A program made the translations under genes and the position numbers. A model generated the notes under the pieces. The model saw nothing but the letters and a program-made list of their open reading frames with translations, was not told where the DNA came from and made no database searches. From contig JAFFJZ010000017.1 of the NCBI GenBank assembly GCA_018340375.1, positions 4,454,001 through 4,518,000 of the forward strand: a stretch of DNA of 64,000 nucleotides, read 5' to 3'. Below are positions 32,390 to 43,464 of the stretch, piece by piece (position 1 is the stretch's first letter; each line of letters starts with the position of its first letter). Source of the DNA: Gonatopus flavifemur (Eukaryota; Arthropoda; Insecta; Hymenoptera; Dryinidae).

Positions 32390-33980
32390 GAAATTCCCTG
32401 TGCTTGTAATTTGAGAGATGATTTTTCTAACGGTAAGAATCTCACACTCTATTTATAACTACATGTGTCATTCAATGAAGTTGTGAACAAATATTTTTTT
32501 GGAATCAAATCACAGTCAAGTATCCATCATGCCAACTGTCTGAAAGAATGTACGATCATTACCACTTTTGTACACCTCTGATGATTTTTCAAACGGTCAT
32601 CAAGTCACATGGAATGATAGTATTTTCCCAATCAACAATCTGTATGAAATGGCACAACCAGCCACTTTGTTGAAATAAATGCTTTGCAAATAAAGTAGGT
32701 ATCCACAAAACTTGAGACGATAGAGAAATTGACTTATAGCTTGGGAGCGCAGTAAGTTTTCTGCACTCTGATATTACTATGAACTATTGGCACGATGGAT
32801 GGTTCATGGTAGTCAGAGTAAAGGAAACTCACAGCGCTCCCAATATATAGATCAATTTCTTTATCGTCTCAAGTTTTGTGGATACCTACTTCTTATTCGC
32901 AAGGCATTTATTTCAACAAAGTGGCTGGTCATGCCATTTCATACAGATTGTTGATTGGGAAAATACTATCATTCCATGTGACTTGATGACCGTTTGAGAA
33001 ATCATCAGAGATGTATAAAAGTGGTAATGATAATACATTCTTTCAGACAATTGGCATGATGGATACTTGACTGCGATTCGATTACAAAAAATATTTGTAC
33101 ATAACTTCATTGAATCGCACATGTACTTATAAATAGAGTGTGAGATTCTTAACGTTAGAAAAATCATCTCTCAAATTACAAGCACAGGCAATTTTCTTCA
33201 CTACCTTACCCCACATGCAACAATATAAATATTCAATTGAATCTGATTCTTGCAAATGGAGCTAATAATTGTTTCATATATAATTATTGATAACTACATG
33301 CATAGTTCAATGAAGTTGTTTCTGAATAATTTTTGACAATCTATCCCTTATAAGTATCTACCGTGCCAATAGTTCATAGTAATATCAGAGTGCAAAAAAC
33401 TTACTGCGCTCTCAATATATAAGTCAATTCCTCTATCGTCTCGAGTTTTGTGGATACCTACTCCTCATTCGCAAAGCATTTATTTCAACAAAGTGGCTGG
33501 TTATTCCATTTCACACAGATTGTTGATTGGGAAAATACTATCATTCCATGTGACTTGATGACCGTTTGAGAAATCATCAGAGGTGTATAAAAGTGGTAAT
33601 GATAGTACATTCTTTCAGACAATTGGCATGATGGATACTTGACTGCGATTCGATTACAAAAACTATTTGTACATAACTTCATTGAATGACACATGTACTT
33701 ATAAATAGAGTGTGAGATTCTTACCGTTAGAAAAATCATCTCTCAAATTACGAGCACAGGCAATTTTCTTCACTACCTTACCCCACATGCAACAATATAA
33801 ATATTCAATTGATTCTGATTCTTGCAAATGGAGCTGATAATTTTTTCATATATAATTATTTATAACTACATGCATAGTTCAATGAAGTTATTTCTAAATA
33901 ATTTGTGACAATCTATCCCTTATAAGTATCTATCGTGCCAATAGTTCATAGTAATATCAGAGTGCAAAAAAATATGTGAT
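32390..33980. repeat. Three related ~300-bp arms (one forward, two reverse)
   Basis: A unit at about 32390-32715 recurs in reverse complement at about 32870-33200 and again at 33445-33790. Shared words include TGGAATGATAGTATTTTCCC and TTGTTGAAATAAATGC. Between the first two, 32715-32870 is itself an inverted repeat (GATAGAGAAATTGACTTATA / TATAGATCAATTTCTTTATC). The 84-codon minus-strand frames in the two reverse copies are near-identical only because the repeats are. Confidence 0.7.
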
Positions 33981-34045
33981 TATTTATGTATGGTTATGTG
34001 TATGTTTGTATGTATGTATCTATGTATTTATGTATGTCAATCATG
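33975..34045. repeat. TATG/TGTA microsatellite
   Basis: A degenerate run of TATG, TGTA and TATC tetranucleotides. Confidence 0.7.
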
Positions 34046-34235
34046 TATACAACATTATGTATATACAAAACAATCACCTTGTAAATCTGTATATTTTTTA
34101 ATTGAATCGTTTGATTTTGTCAAAATAAATTTCTTTTAGGATACTGAGACATTACTAAATACATGTTCTATGCTTTATTTTGAATTCGTTTCAGAAAACT
34201 ACCTAAACTTTCATGAAAAGAATTTTTGTATAGTT

Positions 34236-34820
34236 CCAGCATATATAACTCGGAAAAAAAACGTTCCTATAAAGTGCTCTTCATTTTTCATTTCGAAGGA
34301 TTCTGAATCGCTTGGTATGTATAATATGTGAACACATTTCTGAAATTTTCCATCAATTTATTCCAGCACTTGGTAAAATTTCGAGGCGAATTTTTTAAAA
34401 AACCATCCTATAGAGTGCTGTTCATTTTTCATCTCGAAAGATTCTGAATCGATTGGTATATATGATTTGTGAATGAATTTTTTTAATTTTCCATCAGTTT
34501 ATTCCAGCACTTGGTAAAATTACGAGGTGGAATTTTTTAAAAAACCATCCTATCAAGTGCTGTTCATTTTTCACCTCGAAAGATTCTGAATCGATTGGTA
34601 TATATGATTTGTGAATGAATTTTAATTTTCCATCAGTTTATTCCAGCACTTAGTAAAATTTCGAGGTGGAATTTTTTAAAAAACCATCCTATAAAGTGCT
34701 GTTCATTTTCCATCTCGAAAGATTCTGAATCGATTGGTATATATGATTTGTGAATGAATTTTTTTAATTTTCCATCAGTTTATTCCAGCACTTAGTAAAA
34801 TTTCGAGGTGGAATTTTTCA
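34236..34820. repeat. Tandem repeat, ~141-bp unit, four copies
   Basis: Successive units share CCATCCTATARAGTGCTGTTC, CGAAAGATTCTGAATCGATT and TTTATTCCAGCACTTGGTAA. Unit starts are near 34262, 34404, 34546 and 34684, and a partial copy ends near 34815. Later units are more alike than the first. It lies next to the right terminus of the P-like element. Confidence 0.8.
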
Positions 34821-35115
34821 ACCATCACGACTTCATTATTTCTCGTTTGAAAAAACTCCTTGTTGTTTAGTCCATACATTACAGCAGCGGTCTCCAAAAA
34901 TTTCCATTCAATCCTATATTTTTATAAAAATTGAAAAAATAAAAATGTTCATACCGAGGCCCGGGATAATTGTGGCACCGGCACTGAGATACATGTACAC
35001 GGATGCGTATGTATATGTGACCATTAGTTCCTATTTTATGCCGCTCCACTCCCAGATGGCGCGGGCGCTCGCGGTTTTATTCTATGCGTTGGACCTTGGG
35101 TACCCTGCTTTACAT

Positions 35116-35890
35116 GCAATAACCCGACATGAGACGAACACGCTCCAGCGGAGGCCAGCGGAACGAGGGAAAAAAATTGGTCAAAATGAGAAATAAAAAA
35201 ATATAGCCTGTTGGAGCTCATCGAAACACATTTTTCTTATGAAAAATTTCTCTTCACAATCAATAGTTTGTGAGATAAGAATTAAAAGTGAAAACTTTCA
35301 TTTCCTCAAAATCAACACAATTCGAATTATATTTTGCGATTACTCAGCGAGAAGTCATTGGAATGACTTGAAATTTGTTATACAGCTTCGTTAATGATCC
35401 CCGATGATAACTAGTGAGTTAAAATTATCAAAATATGTCATCATCCAATCCATATTTACAGGGCCGGCGCCAGGGAATCCGCCGCCCCGGGCGAGAACAA
35501 ATCCCGCCGCCCCTGCATCGGGGAGTACTTGACCGACCGAAAAAAAAGGTCCCTATCTCATCAACAATGTTGAATCCCATTTTCATCTGCAGTAACAGAG
35601 AAAAAAGAAGGATACACGAGTCACGAGTTTTTTGATGAAGTACAACCCACACAGCACAAAATGTCTATACAATATGTGAAATGAGTGTGGTAATATTGTC
35701 TATATGCATAAAATATTCAAAATATATAATACGAACCATATTCATAAAAGTACATGAATCAATATTCCATACATATATTGGAAATGTTCATGATATTTTG
35801 CACACGTATGGGGATTTAGGTGGATACAATATTTTTAAATGTACGTCAAACGAAGATGATCAATATTTTATTACATTGTATAAATATTCA
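35116..35890. other. Intergenic, isolated hAT-like end
   Basis: CAGGGCCGGCGCCAGGGAAT at 35460 looks like the end of a hAT MITE followed by GC-rich DNA (to about 35530), but no partner end was found. CACACAGCACAAAATG at 35648 resembles the CCCAGACAGCAC class. No gene recognised. Confidence 0.35.
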
Positions 35891-35892
35891 CC

Positions 35893-35995
35893 AGGGTGTC
35901 CAGTCTCCGGGAAATTCGGGAAATCCGGGAATTCTTCGGGAATACCCGGGAATTTGTCGGGAATTCGTCGATTATTCGGGAATTTTTTAAAATTA
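35893..35995. repeat. GGGAATTC/CCCGGGAA word cluster
   Basis: After AGGGTGTCCAGTC, the word CGGGAAT(T) occurs seven times in about 75 bp, several forming AATTCCCGGGAATT-type palindromes. Probably the end of a miniature element; no partner end found. Confidence 0.45.
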
Positions 35996-36110
35996 TAAAT
36001 TTGAAAGTTTATTCAATTTCATATCATCCATTTTATATGTTTTCGTGTGATTAAAATGAAAACTTTCATTAATTAAATTAGAATTTAAATCACTCTCATT
36101 GCATTGAAAG

Positions 36111-36377
36111 TCTCATAGCAATTCATAAGAAAATATTCTTATTATGAAACATTATGGATTTGAAACAGGATATTCATAAGTAAATCACGAAGTCCTATGA
36201 ATTTTTGTTTATGATTCATCATGAATACTTATGAATATATATATTCATAATATTCATAAATATTCCTGATGAATCATAAACAAAAATTCATAGGACTTCG
36301 TGATTTACTTATAAATATCCTGTTTCAAATCCATAATGTTTCATAATAAGAATATTTTCTTATGAATTGCTATGAGA
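36111..36377. mobile_element. Near-perfect 267-bp palindrome
   Basis: TCTCATAGCAATTCATAAG at the left pairs with CTTATGAATTGCTATGAGA at the right. The arms stay complementary for about 125 bp (AAATATTCTTATTATGAAAC, CACGAAGTCCTATGAATTTT) with about one mismatch per 100 bp. Its words TTCATAAG/CTTATGAA and GAATATTC also repeat within the arms. Recent insertion judging by arm identity. Confidence 0.85.
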
Positions 36378-36414
36378 ACCAGGATGTTATGTTGCTTGGA
36401 ATGTTTACCGCCAG

Positions 36415-37640
36415 CCTCGGTTTCCTGGTTGAAGAAATCCGATTCAATTCGATTAAAAAAATTCTATCGGAAGGGGATAATTGAGTTTCTACATCGGAAA
36501 TTTCTCATTTTCAACTCTTTAATCGGATTCAATCGGTATTTTATAATTATTCAAAATTCCGATCAAATCCGACGAGAAAAGTTTTATTGGAATGAATTGA
36601 GTTTCTGCATCGGAAATTCCCCACTGATACCGATAAAATATTTTCCAATTGGATTCAATCGGTATTTTATGATCAATAAAAATTCCGATTCATACCAATG
36701 AAATATTTTTGAATTGGATTTAATCAGTATTTTATTGATCATTAATATCCTAAGTGATACCAGTGAAATATTTTTCAGTGGGATTTAATGGTTATTTTAT
36801 CAATAATACAAATTCTATTGGTATCAAGAAAATATTTTCTACACAGATATAAGTGTTTCTTAGAATTCAAGAAATTGTTATTTGGACAGGGCGAAATAAA
36901 TATTTGCTTAACGGAAAGAAATATTTTTTCGACACAAACAAATATATGCTTTGGAACAAGAAGCAAATAATAAATTTTGTTGAACTAAAAAAATGTTGAT
37001 TTCAGTCAAAGGAATATTTATTTCGCCCTATTCGAATAAAAATTTCTTAAATTCAAAGAACCACTTTTATCTGTTTAGTTTGATTCATTTGAGTATTTTA
37101 TGATTATAGTCTCCAATTCTATCAACTTTCCCATTAGTTCCAATACATCGCGGTCATCGGAAGTTTTGATGAAAACCAATGGTTTGTTGCAATGAAAGAA
37201 ATTCTAAAATTAAATTGGTTATTGTTGATACATAGTTTTAGAATACTAGGATCTGTAAACTTTCCTATTATTCCCAATAAATTTGAATGTTGAAATAATC
37301 CAACTAATACTCATTGATCAATAAAATTCATACATTCTGAAATGAAGTCAGAAATCTCCCATAAGAAACCCATTACTTATTGAATTTCACCAATATTCCC
37401 ATTAGTTCCAATAAATTGAGGTTATGAAAAATTCCAATAAAAACCGTTTTCCCCATGGAATGGAAAAAAAATTTGATTCATCCAATCAGATATCTCTTAT
37501 AATTCCAGTAAAATGCAGATTTTCCTATTGGTATATCCTCGATTAAATCCTATAGAAAAGAGATTCTGATAAATTCCTATTCATTTCGAATCGATTTCTA
37601 TTGGATTCCATCGAATTACCATAACCAGGATTATTATAAC
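36415..37640. repeat. Array of ATTCCGAT/ATCGGAAT-type words
   Basis: About 1.2 kb in which AATCCGATT, ATCGGAAAT, ATTCAATCGG, CCAATAAAA and TATTGGAAT variants recur at 20-40 bp. The ends TTCCTGGTTG (36421) and CATAACCAGG (37619) are short, weak inverted repeats. A sub-block at 36835-37080 pairs GGGCGAAATAAATATTTG with AATATTTATTTCGCCC and looks like an insertion. Non-coding. Confidence 0.5.
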
Positions 37641-37712
37641 CAGGAATATTCAAAAATATTTCCACTTAGCAAGAATGTGGAAGAAAGATGCAAATGACCG
37701 CGAATGTGCCAT

Positions 37713-37824
37713 CCCAGCCAGAAATGAAAATCGTTTCGATATCAATCGGCGCCTCGAAATCTTGTTGAAATTTAAGAGTTTGATATCGAAATGATACGAT
37801 ATCGACATTGGCTTTCTGGCTGGG
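37713..37824. mobile_element. CCC-ended MITE with GATATCGAAA motif
   Basis: The ends CCCAGCCAGAAA and TTTCTGGCTGGG are perfect inverted repeats flanked by AT (37711-37712, 37825-37826). The interior carries TTTCGATATCAA and TTGATATCGAAA words. 112 bp. Confidence 0.75.
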
Positions 37825-37953
37825 ATTCCATATAACACAGAGTTCGTGAAAACATTCTTCAGGGAACTCATTTTGAATTCTACAGTTTTTAAAGAGTTCT
37901 TTAAGCATCCTCTCACGAATTCTGTGTTTATGGGATTCATATTATTGCATGTT

Positions 37954-38120
37954 CTATATCGATACCCACGTTCTGAGACGTCGTATCCCACTTTTTGAAA
38001 ATTCTTCAGGGACCTTGACCAACAGATGCACAGGACATCTATGATGTCATTTATGAAGAAAAATGGATTTCTCAAATTTGGTGGGATACGACGTCTTAGA
38101 ACGTGGGTATTGATATATAG
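37954..38120. mobile_element. Foldback element (CTATATCGATACCCACG ends)
   Basis: CTATATCGATACCCACGTTC pairs with GAACGTGGGTATTGATATAT via the inner block GACGTCGTATCCCAC / GTGGGATACGACGTC. The loop contains GATGTCATTTATGAAG. 167 bp, non-coding. Confidence 0.7.
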
Positions 38121-38215
38121 GCATATTATTTTTGCCATATTTGCTCTACATTGAGACAAATGACCTAGCTGCCGTAACTAAAATTTAGATGATGCAGCAA
38201 AAAAATGTATTCATA

Positions 38216-38474
38216 CTCAGATAGCACATGAAGAGTTCTTTCTCACGAACGTGGATAGAATTCTTGGAGAACTCTTTTCGAACTAATGGATTCATCAAGA
38301 ATTTTGAAAGTGCTCTATTTTACTGACATTAACGAATCCTTCTGAATCGTTGGTCGAATTGTTTCAGTGCTCTCGAAGAACTCGTTAATGTCAGTGAAAT
38401 AGAATACTTTCAGAATTCTTGATGAATTCATCAGTTCGAAAAAAGCTCTCCAAGAATTCTATCCCTGTTCGTGA
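38216..38474. mobile_element. Foldback element with GAATTC/GAACTC words
   Basis: The arms (38237-38325 and 38385-38474) pair GATAGAATTCTTGGAGAAC with AGCTCTCCAAGAATTCTATC and ATTTTACTGACATTAACGA with CGTTAATGTCAGTGAAAT. The left margin has CAGATAGCACATGAAGAG, like the CCCAGACAGCAC family, but no matching right end survives. Confidence 0.6.
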
Positions 38475-39310
38475 ATATGACATTGTAACCATTAAGTAAT
38501 AACTTGATTTCATGTTTGATTTTCATTTACTTTATTCTTTATTCTCTTCAAAAGCGATAGAAGCATATATTTTTCAAAAAGTTTCGATGATATTGCGAGT
38601 CTTCTTTTAAATTCGTTGAGCATAATTTCATATCCTCACATCTTTTATCCACATTTTGGATATATTGTGTTATCACATTATTTCGAATATTCTTACTTCA
38701 TATTTACATTCACGAAGAATCTTATATTGTGATCATCGAATATCAACCTGATTTTATGTTCGTTTTTTCTCTACGTTATTATTTATTCTCTCCGGAGATA
38801 AATGAATGAAAGATATACTCTTGAAAGTATTTTAATAATACTGCATTTTTTTGAAGAAATCTCTGCAACATGATTGAGAGCTCTCGTATTCTTTATTCAA
38901 GGTTTGGATATACTGTTCCAAAACATTATTTTAAATATTACTACTTTTATATTGATGTCCGCGAAGAATTTGATATTATAATTATTAAGAATCAACACGA
39001 TTATATGTTCATTTTCCATTATCACTCGAATAATTTGTGCAGTTTATTTTTGTTGCGTAAAATTAGCCATACGACTGTTTCACGACAATTTCATTTGATT
39101 TGTCATCACTTTTTGTAATGAAATTGTGATCGACAATTTCCTTGTTCTTAATTGTCTTTATGCGCACAAACGTAGTTTTAAAAATGTTGATCACTGGTGG
39201 AATTTCATTTTCAATTATTGTACTTTTTCAATAAATTCCAAGTCTACAAATTTTGCTGCCTCATTTTTAATCTACGAAACATCCAGATACACTATCAATG
39301 TTCATAGTAT
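38475..39310. other. Intergenic, nothing recognised
   Basis: AT-rich DNA with short chance frames only. Phrases such as TCCACATTTTGGATATATTG and TTCAAGGTTTGGATATACTG recur about 250 bp apart (38650, 38897), hinting at an old tandem duplication. Confidence 0.4.
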
Positions 39311-39940
39311 ATTTTGATTTTGATTTGATTTATTTTACGGACTAAGACGCCCTTTAGGTACAAAAGTATGTAAACAATATCATGGCGGTTAACAAAAGAA
39401 AATTTTCAAATAAAGTACTAAAAAGTAAATTACAATAAGACACGGTGTAAATTATCACGAACCTTAAAGTATAGATATGGAATAATACATAAATTATAAT
39501 CTCACACTCTTCTTAGAGAAAGCCTTCTGGGCCGATTTTTTAAAGATTGATACTGACCCCGAAAAGAAATCAAGATCATCTTTATATGAGTTTGCCAAGC
39601 AACAGATGCGGTTGACTGGATCAGAATAAAAATAATGTGAAGTGAACATCGGAATATTGAAAAGCGAAGGCTTTCGTAGAGTTCTAGATGGTACATTGAA
39701 GTTTAAAAGAGAGAGTAGTTCAGGACAGCTGATTTGACCATTAATGATTTTGAAAATGAAAACGAGATCGTCAACCAATCTACGAGCTTCAAGCGTGGTC
39801 ATGTCAAACGATCTCATTAACGGTCCATAATCATGACAGGACACGGCCATGGGAGTGAAATTTTTAAAAGCTAAGAAACGCAAAAACAACGTTCGGGTGC
39901 TGTGATATAATTCTACTGAAAATTTTGAATTCAAAAGCAA
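39311..39940 (-). pseudogene. LINE 3' fragment (CR1/Jockey-like RT C-terminus)
   Basis: On the minus strand a 148-codon frame contains LEARRLVDDLVFIFKIINGQ, CPELLSLLNFNVPSRTLRKP and DPVNRICCLAN. This is the region after the RT domain in many insect CR1/Jockey-like elements (compare RR...LxFLYKLINGxIxCPELL). After the stop comes a 3' tail with AAATCAAATCAAAATC repeats near 39311-39335. Upstream RT is absent, so this is a 5'-truncated copy; no target duplication was identified. Confidence 0.7.
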
Positions 39941-40169
39941 CTTATCAACTCAAATTCTGGATGAATGTGTTGAGTCGCCAACCACTATTCCTAGCGTCAA
40001 GGAGTATATTGAATCCCGGACAAAATGCTTCCAACAATATTTTTGATATGATCCTCCCAGCTAACATTCACATATCTTCAAGATGTTTTACCAAGATTTC
40101 TATAAGACCTTAAGGAAATCTTGGCAAGACTTTTCAAAGATTTCCGAATGTTCGCTAGGCTATTCAATG

Positions 40170-40366
40170 CATTAAGGTGATACTAGCGGCATGGCAGCAG
40201 CCAAATCGTTTATTATTCAATTTAATCAAAATGTCGCTCTGTACAGCACTTCTCTGATTCAAGTAGAAATGCTGTACAGAGCGATATTTTGATTAAATTG
40301 AAGCGTTTGCTCGTAGTTTCTCATGAATGATTTGGCTGCTGCCACGCCGCTAGTATCACCTCAATG
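40170..40366. mobile_element. Foldback MITE (CATTRAGGTGATACTAGCGG ends)
   Basis: The arms pair TGATACTAGCGGCATGGCAG with CTGCCACGCCGCTAGTATCA, and AATTTAATCAAAATGTCGCT with AGCGATATTTTGATTAAATT, around a loop with CTGTACAGCA/TGCTGTACAG. 197 bp, high arm identity. Confidence 0.8.
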
Positions 40367-40379
40367 TGATTGAGTTGGA

Positions 40380-40834
40380 AAAACACTGTTTCGATTACCT
40401 TTTCCATCAAACAATATTACACCCATACATCAACAACTGCATAAATATCAATTTACGCAGCTCCTAATATAAGTACAAGGTAGTTCGGAGAAAGGATCAT
40501 AACTGAAACAATCTTTCTTCATCTTGCTCACCTCGCTGTTTTGATTTGGCAGGATGGAAAATTAGTTACCTTGGAATAATGTATACGTGGAAAAATACCT
40601 TGCACGGCTCTTAACTGCATCCACGATGCACAAAACCCGTCAATTCTGAACGAAATATATTTGTAAGAATTGTTTATTCAATGCCCTAAGACGACACAAC
40701 AAGCTCTTCAGGTGAATGTTAAATTTACTTTAGTTTAATATGCGTTTTGTAAAGGTTCTTGAAACGTTCGAATACTCATAAATTTGATCTACGTCTATAA
40801 GGCGATCTTTGAGGCCTCGGGTCTTACTATCCGG
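40380..40834. other. Intergenic, nothing recognised
   Basis: No repeat or gene stands out. Confidence 0.4.
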
Positions 40835-41303
40835 TAGGGATGCGCGAGTATTAGTTTTTGTCGGATCGGGTTTATTGATGTGAGTGTCGGGTCGAGTGCT
40901 CGAAACTTTCGGGTACACGAGAATGGCCGAGTTACCCGAAATTTTCGAGTACCCGAAAACGGTCGGGTTACCCGAAATTTTTGAGTACCCGAAAACGGTC
41001 GGGTTACCCGAGATTTTCGAGTACCTTAAAATGGTCGGGTTACCCGAAGTTTCCGAGTACCCGGAAATAATTGAATTGCCCGAAGTTTTTGAGTATCCGA
41101 GAATTGTTGGATCACCCAAAATTTTCGAGTATTCGACAATTTCTGAGTTGCCCGAAGTTTTCGAATAATCGGGAATGATCGAGCTAACTGAAGAATTTTC
41201 GAGTACTCTTAAATCATCGGGGAATAGAAACTTTCCTGAGTACTTGAGGATAATCGAGTTAATTGTCGCTTTTGTGTACTTGAAATCACTACGTCATCCC
41301 ATA
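40835..41303. mobile_element. hAT-like MITE with CGGGTTACCCGA tandem array
   Basis: The left end TAGGGATGCGCGAGTA resembles the end of the hAT-like element at 18140; a degenerate partner CACTACGTCATCCCATA lies at 41287-41303. The interior (40880-41280) is a tandem repeat with a 36-bp unit, TCGGGTTACCCGAAATTTT plus CGAGTACCCGAAAACGG, about 9-10 copies, increasingly diverged to the right. Because 36 is a multiple of 3, both strands stay open and encode 12-residue repeats (GLPEIFEYPKTV on plus); I regard this as a by-product. Confidence 0.65.
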
Positions 41304-41626
41304 TTTGTGGGAATTTGATATGTATTTAATCACTGGGAGCTTCTCATTCCTGATAATAAATGGTACAAATGAAAAAAAAATTTGTCTATGTATGTAATTT
41401 TCAATTTATTGTAATATATTTGCTTTAATAATACTAAATACTCTCACAATATTTATATTAATATCCGCTCCAATCGTATTGGATAATTTTATAAGATTCA
41501 TATTAATATTTGCTATAACCATATTGAATAATCCAAGATATTTATATTAAATCTTCATAAATGAAAAAATAAAACATTAAGTATGATAAAACTGAATCGA
41601 AATAATCCTAAATTTTGAAATTCTCA

Positions 41627-41830
41627 ATCAACTATATCCAATTTTATTCATCGATCCATGGCATAGACCAACTGTATCCAATATTGTTCATGAATACATG
41701 GCATCGATCAACTACATCCAATATTGTTCATCGATACATGGTATTTATCAACTATATCCAGTATTGTTTATTGTTACAGGGTATACTCACTATTGTTTAT
41801 CAATACATGGTATCAAACACAGTGACTCAG
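41627..41830. repeat. Tandem repeat, ~42-bp unit, 4-5 copies
   Basis: The unit is approximately TCAACTATATCCAATATTG then TTCATCGATACATGGYATYG. Copies start near 41627, 41669, 41711 and 41753, with a shorter fifth. The 77-codon frame through it is an artefact. Confidence 0.75.
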
Positions 41831-42424
41831 ATATGCGGTATTGACTAATGACACCTAGGATTATCAATCATTAGTATCATACAGAACTGAAGGTATTCCA
41901 AATCAGCACAATCACTTTCAATAAGGAAATTCTGTAAGTCTCCAAGAGAATGAAATAATGATCTTGAAAGTAAACCAAAATTTGGATACAGACTCAAACC
42001 AAAGCATTGCAAAAAATAGAAACTTTGAGCGTCGATTTAATATACATTGAATTAAATTCACTTCCAAATTCACAATTCACTTCAAATGAAATTATACATC
42101 AATAATTGTAAGTTCAATTCATTTTATTGAGAAATTTATATAACCTCTCACAGTACATATATCATATAAGTATATGTGATTCAAAAATTTTGAGGTTAGA
42201 AAATTACACGGATTGGAAATTTGTCAACGTCGGAATCAAATTCTATTCACTGGCACATCATCACAGAATTTTCAATACTTCGCTATATTTATCCCTAATA
42301 TTATAATGATTCAAAAATGTATCGAGTCTGATTTGATTATTATTGTAACACATCGTTCTACAGGAAATCAACCGAGGTACTCCAGGAACACTTGTTGCAA
42401 CTTTGTCTACCACAGACGCAAGTG
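41831..42424. other. Intergenic, nothing recognised
   Basis: No gene or clear repeat beyond AT-rich simple sequence. Confidence 0.4.
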
Positions 42425-42427
42425 TCG

Positions 42428-42512
42428 GTTTAGCTCAGGTCGTTTAGGCATAGGTTATGTAGGTTCTCGTTCAGGTAGGTTGATTACAGCGGTTCGAATC
42501 CTCGAAGGTGCA
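42428..42512 (+). other. tRNA-like segment (possible SINE head)
   Basis: GGTTTAGCTCAGGTCG resembles an A box and GGTTCGAATCC (42491-42501) is a perfect B box. They are about 60 nt apart rather than the usual 43-45. The T stem and acceptor stem do not pair well, so this is not a functional tRNA. It could be the RNA polymerase III promoter of a tRNA-derived SINE. Confidence 0.4.
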
Positions 42513-42689
42513 TAATAAATTTCCATCAGTACAACGAGCAATTACAGAATGTTGCGGAGTTCGGGGATGTTGGTGAAAAGATAAAAATAAATTATTTTTA
42601 TTTTCTTTTACAAAAATAACTAAAATCTGTGACAGATTTTTTTCCCCCTGAAATACATATTTTTCAAGAGTGCTATTCCACTCCAAGAA

Positions 42690-42905
42690 ATTTAGAGAGT
42701 CATATTTATTCCAAAAAATTCCTCGTCAGTTACTGGCAAGTGCCTCATCAGTTACTTTCTAGTGTCTGCTTAGTTTACCTGATTAGTCCCTCGTTGGTGC
42801 GAGTGTTACATCCCTCATCAGTTACTTGTAAGTTTTCCCGATTAGTGCCTCACCAGTAAAAAGGATGAACTGATTAGTGCCTTATGGTTTACTAGCGAGA
42901 ATTTC
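42690..42905. repeat. TCAGTTACT/CTGATTAGT word cluster
   Basis: Degenerate units of about 40 bp containing CCTCATCAGTTACT, CCTGATTAGTCCCTC, CCCGATTAGTGCCTC and AACTGATTAGTGCCTT. Probably another decayed motif array. Confidence 0.45.
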
Positions 42906-42918
42906 TACCAGGGGTATA

Positions 42919-43440
42919 GAAAACCGGTCAATTCCGGACAGAATATTTTTGATAATATTTTTTCTTTGATCTCACCCGGACTGCACGGGCCGAACAACCA
43001 GTCACAATCCGACGGACAATATCCTCGAATATCTTACCCAAACTGTATCTTGCAGTATGAACAACCGGTCGATTTCGGAAAAAATATTCCTCGATTGATC
43101 TCATCCGGATTTCACAAGCCGAAAAAACAGCCTTAATCCGACGGAAAGTATCTTCGAATACTTCATCCAAGCTGTATTTCACAGAATGGAACACCGGTCA
43201 ATAGCGGACAAAATATTTTTTGCCTGGTCTCACTTGGATTTCACAAGCCGAAAAACCAGTCACAATCCGCCGGAAACTACCCTCGAGTATTTCATCCAAG
43301 CTGTATCTTACAGTACGGAAAACCGGTCAATAGCGGACAAAATATTTTTTGCCTGATTTCACACGCCGAAAAACCAGTCACTATCCGCCCGAAAAAATCA
43401 TCGAGTATTTCATGCAGTTTCTATTCGATCCACACAGCAT
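42919..43440. repeat. Tandem repeat, ~130-bp unit, four copies
   Basis: Units start near 42921, 43061, 43191 and 43321 with AACCGGTCAATAGCGGACAA, followed by CACAAGCCGAAAAACCAGTC, AATCCGCCGGAAACTACC and TTCATCCAAGCTGTATCTTA. Copies 2-4 are spaced 129-130 bp; the first spacing is about 141. GC content is higher than the surroundings. Confidence 0.8.
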
Positions 43441-43464
43441 GTCAAACCGGAGAAAAACTATCAC

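Larger units (their letters stand above)
31036..35107 (+). mobile_element. P-superfamily-like DNA element, 4.07 kb, with THAP exons
   Basis: Long inverted termini: CAGGGTACCCAAGGTCCAAC and its exact complement at the right end, continuing about 100 bp with few differences (CGAGCGCCCGCGCCATCTGG, TAGGAACTARTGGTCAC). Flanked by a perfect 8-bp duplication CTTTACAT (31028-31035, 35108-35115). Eight-bp duplication plus a THAP domain fits the P superfamily; CAGGG ends also occur in hAT, so superfamily is an inference. No DDE/RNase H-like transposase domain is seen, so the element looks non-autonomous. Confidence 0.75.

Noticed and set aside
32913..33739. Two near-identical 84-residue minus-strand proteins
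   Set aside because: They lie in duplicated ~300-bp repeat arms inside the THAP-carrying element; similarity is that of the DNA repeats.
35458..35530. hAT MITE end CAGGGCCGGCGCCAGGG
   Set aside because: Only one end is visible; without a partner or duplication the element call is not supported.
40730..41168. Repeat proteins of 94 (plus) and 129 (minus) residues
   Set aside because: They arise because the 36-bp tandem unit is a multiple of three and free of stops; no start context, domain or splice signal.
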